Shown one piece after another: positions 1 to 12,000 of a stretch of 64,000 nt of DNA. Below the pieces are notes generated by a model that was given only the letters and a program-made list of their open reading frames with translations, had not been told where the DNA came from and searched no databases. Each line of letters starts with the position of its first letter. Position 1 is the stretch's first letter. The position numbers were made by a program, and so were the translations under genes. The stretch comes from Plectosphaerella cucumerina (Eukaryota; Ascomycota; Sordariomycetes; Glomerellales; Plectosphaerellaceae): the NCBI GenBank assembly GCA_020746995.1, contig JAGPXD010000003.1:310001-374000 (forward strand). The letters run 5' to 3'.

Positions 1-3000
1 AGCCTGGTACTACTGGTAGTGCCCCAGGCGTTGCTGGCGGCTCTCCTGCTGGCGGCTCCCCTGCCGGCGGTCTCCCTGCTGGTGGCACTCCCGGAACTCC
101 TCCCGCCGCTGGCGGCGGTGGACAACCTATTGGGCCCAGTGGAGGACAACCTCCTGTGGCCGGTCAGCCTCCCGTCGCCGGTCAACCTCCCGCCACTGGG
201 AATCGGCCACCTACTGTTGGCGGCGGACAACCTTCCACTGGTGGCCAGCCTCCCGTCTCTGGCGGTGGTCAGCCACCGGTTGCTGGAGGCGGCCAACCTC
301 CTGCTGGTGGACAACCTCCTGTCACCGGAGGAAGCCAGCCCCCTGTCTCCGGTGGTGCTGGGCAGCAACCTCCCGCTGGCGGACAGCAGCCCCCCGCTGG
401 CGGCCAGCCTCCCGTGTCCGGTGGCAATGGACAGCAGCCTCCTGTCTCTGGAGGAAGTCAACCCCCTGTGTCCGGCGGTGGATCACCTCCCGGCACTGGA
501 CAACGACCTCCTGTCATTGGCGGCGGACAGCCTCCCGCTGGCGGACAGCCTCCCGTCTCCGGTGGTGGAGGACAGCAGCCTCCCGCCGGTGGGCAGCCTC
601 CCATCTCCGGTGGTGGCGGACAGCCTCCCGCTGGCGGACAGCCTCCCGCTGGCGGACAGCCTCCCGCTGGCGGACAGCCTCCCGCTGGCGGACAGCCTCC
701 CGTCTCCGGTGGCGGCGGACAGCAACCTCCTGTCTCTGGTGGCGGCGGACAGCAGCCTCCCATCTCCGGTGGCGGCGGACAGCAACCTCCCATCTCCGGT
801 GGTGGACAGCCCCCTGTCATTGGAGGAGGGCAGCCACCTATCTCTAGCGGTGGTGGACAACAACCCCCTGTTTCTGGCGGCGGTCAACCTCCCGTCTCTG
901 GCGGAGGTCAGCCTCCCGTCTCTGGCGGAGGTCAGCCTCCCGTCTCTGGCGGAGGTCAGCCTCCCGTCTCTGGCGGAGGTCAGCCTCCCGTCTCTGGCGG
1001 AGGTCAGCCTCCCGTCTCTGGCGGAGGTCAGCCTCCCGTCTCTGGCGGAGGTCAGCCTCCCGTCTCTGGCGGAGGTCAGCCTCCCGTCTCTGGCGGCGGA
1101 ACTCAACCTCCCATCTCTGGCGGCGGTCAACCTCCCGTTTCTGGTGGTGGTCAACCTCCCGTCTCTGGCGGTGGAAGTCAACCTCCCGTTTCTGGTGGTG
1201 GTCAACCTCCCGTCTCTGGCGGTGGAAGTCAACCTCCTGTTTCTGGCGGTGGGAGTCAGCCTCCCGTCTCTGGTGGCGGTCAACCTCCTGTCACCGGCGG
1301 CGGAACTCAACCTCCTGTCACCGGCGGCGGAACTCAACCTCCTACGACCGGCGGTCGTCCCATCCTCGGGGGCCGTCCTCCCATCATCGTCGGCGGTCGA
1401 CCTCCCGTCACCCAGCCTCCCGCGCCTCAGCAGTGCCCCGGCGGCCAGATCCTCGTGGGCACCACGTGCCAGGACATCTTCGACGACGAGTCAAACTGCG
1501 GCAGAGTCGGCAACGCGTGCCCCGCCAACAACGTCTGCGTCAGGGGTGTGTGCAATCCCATCAACACGGGCGGCGACCCCAACAACTGTGGCGGCAGCAT
1601 CTGCACGACAGGCCAGGCCTGCGTCAGCGATGAGTGTCGCCCCATCGATATCGGCGTCTCTGGTCCCCAGCCATCCGCCTGCGGCCGCAACGGCTGCGGA
1701 ACGGGCCAGTTCTGTATCTCGGGCACCTGTGTCGACGTCTCCGGCGACCCGACTCGCTGCGGCCGTGCGGGAACCGCGTGCCCTGCGAACAACGTCTGTG
1801 TCTTTGATCGTTGCGAGCCGGTCAACACGGGCGGTGACCCGAACAACTGCGGCTCTCGCGGCACTGCGTGCGCGTCCGGCACGGCTTGCGTCGACAATGC
1901 TTGTATCCCCATCGGCGGCGGCAGCTTGCCTCCCGCGGGTGGACAGTGCAGCCCTGCGTGCCAGGCTGGCAATGTCTGCGTGGGAACGACGTGTACTCCC
2001 ATCGAGCGGCCTGGTTCGTGCCCCGGAAACTGTCCCGCTGGCAATGTGTGTCTGGACGGCCGTACTTGCACGCCGATCACGTCGCCCTACACCTGCAACC
2101 CTTCCTGCGCGCCCGGTGCCGCTTGCGTCGCCGGCTCGTGCGTGACTACAGGATCGTCTCAGAGCTGTGACCCGGCTTGCAACAGAGGCGAGCTCTGTGT
2201 CGCTGGCATGTGCATGCCTCCTCCGCGCGAAGAGGGTTGCGCGAACGGTTGTGTCAGTGGCGAAATTTGTCTGGACGGCCAATGCTCTCCGACGCGCGGT
2301 GTCGGCGGATGTCGCGAGACTTGTGCCGGTGGCAGCATCTGTGTTGGTGGCCAATGTTCAACCATTGGAACTCCCGCCGAATGCCGCCCTGCTTGCGCTC
2401 GTGGTTCCGTCTGTGTGGCTGGCGGTTGCGAGCCGATCCAAGCCCCGACGGACTGTGGTCTCACCGGCAACAACTGTCCTCTCGACACCAATTGCATTGC
2501 GGGCAACTGTGTCCCGATCGAGAACCCCAATTCCTGCGGCGGCTCCGTCTGCGACAGCAACCACCGTTGCGTTGGAGGCCAGTGCGTGCCAACTCTTGTC
2601 GCCGGTTGCGAGCGTGGCTGCGACGAGGGCAGCATCTGTGTCGACGGCGCTTGTGCTGCCGTCCAGAACCCTTCGAACTGTGGTGGCGCTTCCGGCGGCG
2701 GCTCTTGTCTTTCGGGTCACGTCTGTGCCGATGGCCAATGTATCCCCACGTCGAGCCCGACGGCTTGCACTGCAGGCGGCGAAGACTGCCCGAACGATCA
2801 TGTCTGCGTCGCTCGTAGCTGTGTGCCGATCACCAACCCTGCCGACTGTGGCTCTGGAGGCGCCACTTGCGCTCAAGGCGAGCAGTGTCTTGGCGGACAG
2901 TGCACGCCATCAACCCAGAACCCCGGCGCTCAGTGCGAGGCTGCGTGTACCTCTGGCCAGATCTGCTTCCAGGGCAGGTGCACCGCGGTGGGTAACCCCG

Positions 3001-6000
3001 CGTCTTGCGGCTCTTCTGGCGTGTCGTGTCCCGCCGGCACCGTCTGTCTCGGCGATGGTGTCTGCACGCGTCTTGGAAGCCCCACGAGCTGTGGCGAGCT
3101 CGGTGTTGAATGCTCGTCCGGCGACATTTGCATAGGAGGTGCCTGTGTCCCGGCCGAGTCGTCGACTGGCTGTGGTGGCACGGGCACAGATTGTCTCCCG
3201 GAGCAGCGCTGCTTCGCTGGACAGTGCATTACCCTTCAGGATGCTCAAGGCTGCGGTACAGGCGTCGCTTGCCGGACTGGCGAGCAGTGCATCCGCGGAG
3301 CTTGCACGGGTCTTACTGTCTCGTCCAACTGTGGCAACACGGGCGCACCTTGCTCGGCTAGCCAGCAGTGTGTGGATGGAGTTTGCACTCCCATCACACC
3401 CCCCATCGCCGGTGCTTCGGGCTGTGGCAACACTGGAGGTCCTTGCCCTGTTGGCCAGAACTGCGTCTCTGGGTCGTGCGTGCAGCCTCTGGGCTCTTGC
3501 GTCGAAGGCCTTGCCTGTGCTGCTGGTCGCATCTGCCTCAACGGCGGCTGTATTCCTGTCGATGACCCTTCGAGCAACAATGGCAACTGTGGCAGCACCG
3601 GCGCGCCGTGCCCAGCTTCTTCTTTCTGCGCGGGCAATGTCTGTGTCAACATCGGGTCGTCCTCGGACAACTGCGGGTCGACAGGTGCCCCTTGCGCTTC
3701 GGGCTTCTTGTGTGTCGACAGTCAGTGCATCGCTGCGCTCGATCCTTCGAGCAACTGCGGACAGCTTGGAGCGCCGTGTGCATCTGGTTCGACGTGCGTT
3801 GGCGGCGCTTGCATCTCAGCTGGTGGTGTTGGTGTTGGAGGTGGTCAAGAAGGAGGTCAAGGTCCTAGCGCGGGATGTGGCAGCGGCCCCGCCTGTGGGG
3901 AGGGCTCATCCTGTGTGGCGGGCACGTGCTTCGAGACGGTGCCAGCTGGTACTCCGACCACGCCCGGGGGCGAGCCCATCTTCTCGATCCTGCCCTTCCC
4001 TCAACCTGGCGATGGCATCGTCACGGACGACCCGACCAATATCCTGCCTGGCGATGGAATCATTGCCGACCCTGGAAGCGGCTCGGAGGAACCTATTTTC
4101 TCGATTCTTCCGTTCCCTCAGCCCGGCGATGGCATCATTGAGGATCCTGGCCTTGGTGGCTCCGACACGCCAACGACACCTGTGGTCATCCCCGTGCTGC
4201 CTGTCGATCCTGGCACCGGCGAGATCACTGTGCCCAGCGATATCCCCCTGATTCCTGTCGACCAAGGTACCGGAAACATCATCCCCATCGACCCCGAGAC
4301 GGGAGCTGGCATCAGTCTGCCATCTGTGCCAAACACGCCCATCCAGCCTGTCAACCCTACGACTGGTGAGCCCATCGGAGGACCGGCTATCATCGATCCT
4401 GGCACGGGAGGCATTCTCCCCATCGATCCCAGCACTGGAACCGTCACTGTGCCGACTCGACCTGACCTGCCTGTGGTCCCTGTTGACCCAGACACAGGTC
4501 TTGCCGTTGGCCCTCCCGTCGTGGTTGACCCCAACACTGGCTCGACCAGCACTCTCGTCAGCATCCCGAGCACGCCTGTTCTCCCCATTGATCCAGATTC
4601 GGGGGCCATCAGCGGACCACCCAGCGTCGTTGATCCCATCACCAATGGCGTTACCCCCGTCACTCCACCAACTATCGCCAACCCTCCGCCTATCGACACG
4701 CGCCCTGGTCCCGATTCGGGCATCCTGCCTACTCTTCCCATTGTCCCCGTTGACCCGGACACTGGTCTTGTTGTCGGCTCTCCCGTCATCATCACCAACC
4801 CTGTCACTGGAGAAAACGTCACGGTCCCCAACACACCGGGTACCCCCGTTCTCCCTGTCGACGCCGGCACTGGCGAGGTCATCAGCGGTCCCAGCGTCAT
4901 CGACCCCGTCACCGGCGGCATCACTCCTGTCGATTCAGGGGCACTTGTCAACAACCCCATCACGGTTATCAACCCTGCCACTGGCGAGAACATCACGATC
5001 CCCAGTCTGCCCATTGTTCCCGTCGATCCCACTACTGGCCAAGTTGTCGGACCTCCTATTGTCGTCGACCCGGTCACTGGAGCAAACATTACGCTCCCGA
5101 GCACTCCCGAGACGCCTGTCCTCCCTATCAACCCTAGCACCGGTGAAATCGGTGAGAACCCCGTCATCGTCAACCCGGAGACCGGCATCGCTGGGCCTAT
5201 CCCCGAGACTGAGTTGCCCGCGACGCCGAACCTGCCTGTTGTTCCTGTCGATCCAGGGACTGGCCTTGCTGTTGGCCCTGTCGTCATCATCGACCCCATT
5301 ACCAGAGAGAACACGACAGTCCCCGTTACACCTGGGACGTCTGTTCTTCCCATCAACCCTGGCACCGGCGAGATTGTTGGAGGACCCAGCGTCATTGACC
5401 CGAACACCGGCATCGTTGCTCCTGTTGACACTGGCAATACTGGCATTACTACACCGAATCTGCCAGTTGTCCCCGTTGATCCAGGCACTGGCGTGGCCAT
5501 TGGCCCCGTGGTTGTCGTTGATCCCGTCACTGGGGAAAATACCACCGTTCCCGTCGCCCCTGGAACGCCTGTGCTCCCTATCAACCCTGGCACTGGCGAG
5601 ATTGTCGGAGGACCAAGTGTTATTGATCCCAACACTGGCATCGTTGCTCCCGTCGACACCGGGAACACTGGCATCACCGCTCCAACTACACCAAATCTTC
5701 CTGTCGTTCCCGTTGACCCTGGAACTGGACAGGTCATTGGTCCTGTGGTCATCGTCGACCCTTCAACTGGATTGAACACCACGCTTCCTACTACGCCTTC
5801 GACACCCGTGCTGCCCATTGACCCTAGCTCCGGTCAACCCATCGGAGGGCCCAGCATCATCGACCCGAGCACCGGCATAATTGCGCCAGTCGACACAGGA
5901 AACACTGGAATTACCACACCCATCACACCAAACCTCCCTATTGTTCCCATTGATCCTGGAACCGGTCAGGTTGCCGGTCCCGTGGTTGTCGTCGATCCTA

Positions 6001-9000
6001 CCACCGGAGTCAACGTTACTCTTCCCAACGTCCCGACTACCCCTATTCTCCCAGTTGATGCTGGCACCGGCCAGGTCATCGGCGGGCCCAGTGTCATCAA
6101 CCCAGACACTGGCGCTCTCACTCCCGTTGACCCTAACAACACCGGCATCACCACCCCCACAACTCCGAATCTGCCGGTCGTGCCTGTTGACCCAGGCACC
6201 GGCGAGGTTGTTGGCCCCGTGGTCATCGTTGACCCTGCTACTGGCACAAACGTTACCCTCCCCAGTGTCCCGACGACTCCTGTTCTGCCAGTGGACGCTG
6301 GTACAGGCCAAGTTATCGGCGGTCCTAGTGTCATCAACCCGGACACCGGCATCATTGGCCCCGTTGTCTCCGAAACCAACAGGACAACCACACCGAATCT
6401 GCCTGTCGTCCCTGTGGACCCAGACACCGGCGAGGCCGTCGGACCCGTTGTTGTTATCGTCGATTCTTCCACTGGAGTTAATATCACCCTTCCCAGCAAC
6501 CCGACTACTCCAGTCATTCCGATCGATCCTGCCACCGGCGAAGTCATTGGTGGGCCGAGCATCATCGACCCAGACAGTGGCATCGTCGCCCCCATTGATC
6601 CTCTGAACAACGGAACCACCTTCACTCCTGCCGACCCCGTGAACGGCACCACCACTCCGAACCTCCCCATCGCTCCTGTGGACCCTGGCACCGGTGAAGT
6701 CGTCGGTCCGGTCATCATCATCGACCCTAGCACCGGAGGCGCCATCACCCTGCCTTTCACTCCCACCACGCCTATCCTGCCCGTTAACCCCGGCACGGGT
6801 GAGATCATCGGCGGCGACGGCCCTAGCATCGTGAACCCCGACACCGGTGCGCTCACTCCCGTCGAGACGGGCCCCGGCGGAGTCGTCACTGTTCCTGGTG
6901 GAGTTACTACCCCCAGCACGCCCGCCACGGACAACAGCAGCCTCCCTCTTCTCCCGGTCGACCCCAACACGGGTGAGGTCGTTGGCGTCCCGATCAGAAT
7001 CGATCCCGATACGGGATCCGTCATCGTCCTTCCCATCACGCCCACCACGCCCGTCGTCCCCTACGACCCCAACAGTGGCCAGGTCGTCGGATCGCCGAGC
7101 GTCATCGACCCCAGCACGGGCGCCGTTGAGATTGTCCCCGTTGACCCTTCCACCACCGGCATCGCGGTTCCTGGAACTCCTCTTTCCACTGGTATTCCAG
7201 GTGTTGACGGCGAGCCAGCCACTCTCCCTGGCGCGCCGGCTCCTTCTCTCCCCGTGGATCCCAACACTGTCGAGCCTGTTCCTCTTCCTGGCACACCGGA
7301 GACCACTGCTCTCCCTGGTGCCCCCGACGCTGGAGTCCCTGGGCCCACCGCTCTGCCCGTTGATCCCAACACTGTCGAGCCCGCCGTTCCTGGCGTTGAC
7401 CCTAACACCGTCGAGGATGTCCCCATTCCTGGCACGCCTGGCCCGACAGCCCTTCCTGATGATCCCAATGTGGGAGGCACCGTCAACGTACCCGACGTAC
7501 CTGAGCCTACCGGCCTCCCGGTCGATCCCAACACTGTTGATCCCGTTGTTCAGCCTACCGCTCTTCCCGAAGAGCCTACAGCCGCTGTTCCAGGCGTACC
7601 TGGGGCACCTACGCTCGGCGTTGACCCCAACACTGTTGATCCCGTCACTGTTCCCAGTGGCACTGGAATTCCTGCGACGCCGCAAAACCCCATCGTCATC
7701 GACCCTACCACCGGCCAAGTTATCGGTGACCCGACGGTGCTCAACCCATCCACAGGACTCGAGGTCTCGATCAACCCCACCGACCCTGATACTGGCGCCA
7801 TTCGCGTCACTCCGGGTGTCGAAGGTGGCGTCACGATCCCAAGCACTCCCAACATTACTGACCCCGTTACTGGTGCTGTGACTCCTATCAACCCCGAAAC
7901 CGGAACGGCCATTGGCCTTCCCGTTATCATCGACCCGGAGAATGGGACCGTCACACCTATCAACCCGAGCACCGGACAACCCATCGGCATCCCGACCATC
8001 ACCGACCCAGACACGGGTATTGTTCTGCCTGTGAACCCCGGCACCGGTGTTGTTCTACCTCTTGACCCCGGTTCCGGCGCACCGGTGGATCCTTCTACGG
8101 GAGCCATCGTGCCTGCGGACCCTGTTACCGGAGGCATCTCTGTGCCAGACCTACCGGTCGTGGCTCCTGTCGAGAGTATTCTGCCCGGCGTTCCCTCAGT
8201 CATCGATGCTGGCGGCATTCCTATTCCTTCGGGTGTTGATGTCGGGGGCGTTCCTGTCCCCTCGGCCATCGACCCCGCCACCGGCCAACCCATCGAGGTT
8301 CCTACTATCGTCGACCCGGCCACTGGCCAGCCCATTGAGGTGCCTACCATCGTCGACCCGAGCACTGGGGTCACTTTGCCCGTGGACCCGAGCACCGGCG
8401 CCATCCTCCCTCCTGTTGGCGGCGAAGGCACCTTTGACCCAGACGGATCCCCTATTGCTCCTATTGCCTCAGGCCTGCCCAACACCGGTCTGCCTGAGAC
8501 CCCCCAGACTCCGGCCGAACCCGACCTCACCACGTGTGGAGACCTCGGCCGCGCTTGCTTCGCTGGTCTTCACTGCGTTGAGGGCCGATGCGTTACCTAC
8601 CAGGGCCCCGACGACGTTTGCGGCAGCTCTAACAGGCCCTGTCCTTCGGGAAGCATTTGCGTCGGCGATGTGTGCTCCGTCATCGGCTCCGGCTCGGACA
8701 ACTGCGGAGAGACTGGAGCCCCGTGTGCCCAAGGACAGTTCTGTGCCGGCACCGAGTGCCTTCCCATCGGCGACCCGACTGCCGAATGTGGTACACTCGG
8801 TCGACTTTGCGCCTCTGGACAGCTATGCATGGCAGGCCACTGTGTCCCCATCAGCGTGCCCGGAGCCGACTGTGGCGAAACTGGTGCGGCTTGCCCCAAC
8901 GGCCAGGCATGCCTCCGCGGCTCGTGCATCACGACCCCTGAAGCCAACGTTTGCGGCACGAGCGGCCTCCCCTGCCCCAACGGTTTCTTCTGCGACAACG

Positions 9001-12000
9001 GCCAGTGCAATGTGGCACAGGATACGTGTGGCCCCGGCCGCGGTCCTTGCCATGACGGTCTGGTGTGTCTTGATGGCGTCTGCACACCTACAGGCTTACC
9101 CATCGGTGGCTGCGAGGGCCGCAACACCCCCTGCCCCGATGGCGAGCTTTGTGTCGCCAACATCTGTGTCGTCGATCCTCAGCCAGAGACGTGCGCTGGC
9201 GCTCGCTGCGGCCTGGGCGAGCTTTGCGTCCACAGCTTGTGCATTGACATCCTCAACGACGCTTTGCACTGCGGCGCAAAGGACACAGCCTGCCCTCCTG
9301 ATCACCTCTGTCGATCTGGCACCTGTTCGCCAACTCCGCCATCGAGCTGCGGCGGCCAGACATGCAACACCCTCATTGAGGTCTGCATCAATGACGCTTG
9401 TCTGGCTCTGTCGACCGACCTGACCAACTGCGGCACCCCCGGAAACCGTTGTGTCCCAGGTCAGACGTGCGTCTCTGGTCGTTGCATCGACCCTGCAGTG
9501 CCCAACACGGGCTGCAACGGCGACGTTTGCGGCCAGGGTGAGCTCTGCATTGCCAATGCCTGTGTCAACATCGCGACCAACGACCGTAACTGCGGAAGGG
9601 CCGGCAACATCTGTGCTGATGATCAGACGTGTCTCTCGGGCGTCTGCACGCCCTTCGAGGGTGCCGTCTGCGGCAACACGCATTGTCCCCATGGCGAGAT
9701 TTGCGTCTACGATACTTGCGTCGACGTTTTCAACGACGCACAGAACTGCGGCACCTTTGGCCGCGCATGCCAGTCGGAGGGATCGACCTGCGTCTACGGT
9801 AACTGTGTGCCTGCTGTACCGGGCCGCTGTGGCGCGACGACTTGCCAGCCCTTCCAGTCCTGCCGTGACGGCGTCTGCATCGACCACCTTGGCGATGTCA
9901 ATCACTGCGGCGGCGTCGACAAGGTCTGCTCGGGTACTTGTGTTTCGGGTACCTGCATTCCCCTTCCGTCACTTCAGCCCAATGCGCCGCATCAGATTTT
10001 GGACACGCTCACGGGCACAATCGCCGATGCTCTTGGCCCCAACGGCCTCATCTCGCACCTGCTCGACAGCATTCGCAATGGTCTTACCGATAGTCTCATC
10101 CCAGACATCATCAAGGGCGTTCTGGGCACTGGTCTTCCTGGCAGCGGCGGTCTCATCCCGGATCTGCTCGATAACCTCGTCAAGCAAGGCGCCATTCCCG
10201 CTGATGCGGTTGCCGGACTCATTGGGTCCACCGGCGTCCTTCCCCAGCTCGTCGACGGCTTGTTCAACAACCTTAACAACGGCACTCGCGATCTGATTCC
10301 CGGCCTCCTGACGAGCCTTCTCGGCAACGGTACAGCCGGCGGTGGTGGCCTTATCACTGATCTTCTCGACAACATTCAGAAGGGCAACCTGGACCAGGTG
10401 CTGCCCGGTCTTGTCAACGGCCTGATCGGCGACGGCACCCCCAGCAGCAACGCCATCTTGCCGGGTCTCATCAACAACATCCTAGGCCCCAGCGTCGGCA
10501 ACCCTCTCGCGAACCTGGGCAACATCCTTCCCGGAGGCCTTGGAGGTGCGCTCAACAACGCCACGACCCCCGAGCAGCTGCAGAACACCCTTCCCGGTGC
10601 TGTCGGCAACTTGCTGAACGGCACTCTTCCCTCGGATATCCTGGGCGGTCTTCTGAACGGTCTCAATGGAACCCTGGGCGCTCTTCCCGGTCTGCCGGGT
10701 ATTCCTACTGCCCCTGGCCTTCCTGTCATCTCTGGCGACACGTCTGGACTACTGCCCTCCGGTGTAGTGCCCTCTGGCGTGTTGCCTTCTGGTCTGTTGC
10801 CCTCAGGTGTGCTGCCCACTGACCTGCTGCCCACCGGTTTGCTGCCTTCTGGCGATGTTCCTGGGCTGCCTTTGCCTACCGACTTTCCGACCGTCACTCT
10901 TCCTGGCGATGCTCTCGGCTCGCTCCTCGATGGCCTTCTCAACAATGCTACTGCTTCTGGTATTCCTGGCGTCCCTGGCGCTAACGAAATCATCGACGGT
11001 TTGCTCAACGGCAAGCCTGTGATTCCCGCGATTGGCGATGGCAATCTGACGTCCTCCGACGTCCCCACCGTCCTTCCTCCAGGCCTCGATGGTCTGGTCG
11101 CGGAGCTCACTGGCAATGGAACTCTCCCCGCCAATATTTCGGGCGAGGCTGTTGTTGGAGGCATCGTTGGCGGCCTATTGGGCAACGCAACAAGCATCGT
11201 TCCCGGATCTACCACGTCCGATCTTCTTGAGGGTATCGCTGGCGGCCTGACGGGCAACACGTCCGTCACCCCGGATACACCTGCCGGCGACCTCGGCTCT
11301 TCGCTCGGTGGTCTCCTGGCCAACACCTCGGCACCTGTCGGTTCCGCGGCTGGCGATCTGCTCGGCGGCATCATTGGTGGCCTTCTTGGTAATGATACTA
11401 CAACTATCCCCTCGAGCCCTGCTGGAGCTGTGGGTGGAATTATTGGCGGCATCGTGAGCAACGGTACGAACCTGGCTGGCACTCCCCTCGGAGACGCTCT
11501 GGGCAGCATCATCGCTGGACCCGGCAACGTCACCGTGCCCGAGACCCCTGGCGAGCTTCCGCTGCCTACCATCCCCACCGGCGAAGAGCTTGGAGAGCTC
11601 ATCAACGAGGTTCTTCCCAACGGCACGGTTCCCGGCCTTCCGTCAATCCCGTCCACCGAGGAGCTCGGAGACCTCATCACTGGCATCGTCAACAATGGCT
11701 CCCTCCTTCCGGGTGTTACTCCTGAAACGCCCGGCGGTGGCTTCCTTGAGGGTCTCATCGGCGGCGTCGTTGGCAACAACTCGGCCATCGGTATCCCTGA
11801 CCTCCCCTCCATCGGCGCTGGCCTTCCCGGGCTCATCGATGGCGCCGTTGGCGGCGACAACGCTACATCAACTCTGCCCGGCGCTCCCGATCTCACCGCG
11901 ACTCTCCCGGCCATTATCGGAGGCCTTTTGGAGAACGGCACTATTGCACCTGAGCTTACCGGCCCTCTGACCGACATCGTTGGAGGTGCGCTCAACATCA

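Larger units (their letters stand above)
3..1430 (+). repeat. Gly/Gln/Pro low-complexity repeats (GGGQPPVSG type)
   Basis: About 475 codons are built almost only from Gly, Gln, Pro, Ser, Val, Ala and Thr in units of 6-9 residues such as GGQPPA, SGGGQPPV and SGGGSQPPV. It is probably a disordered, extended segment of the giant protein. Two internal stretches are perfect DNA tandem repeats (separate entries); the rest is imperfect. Confidence 0.9.

Noticed and set aside
901..1092. CRISPR-like array
   Set aside because: Units are contiguous with no spacers, lie in an ORF and are in a eukaryotic genome.
19..2145. 708-codon plus-strand ORF reading LPLADSLPSPVA-type repeats
   Set aside because: It is the +1 frame of the Gly/Gln/Pro and cysteine-module coding region; repeats without stops stay open in several frames. 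The cysteine-module pattern exists only in the main frame.
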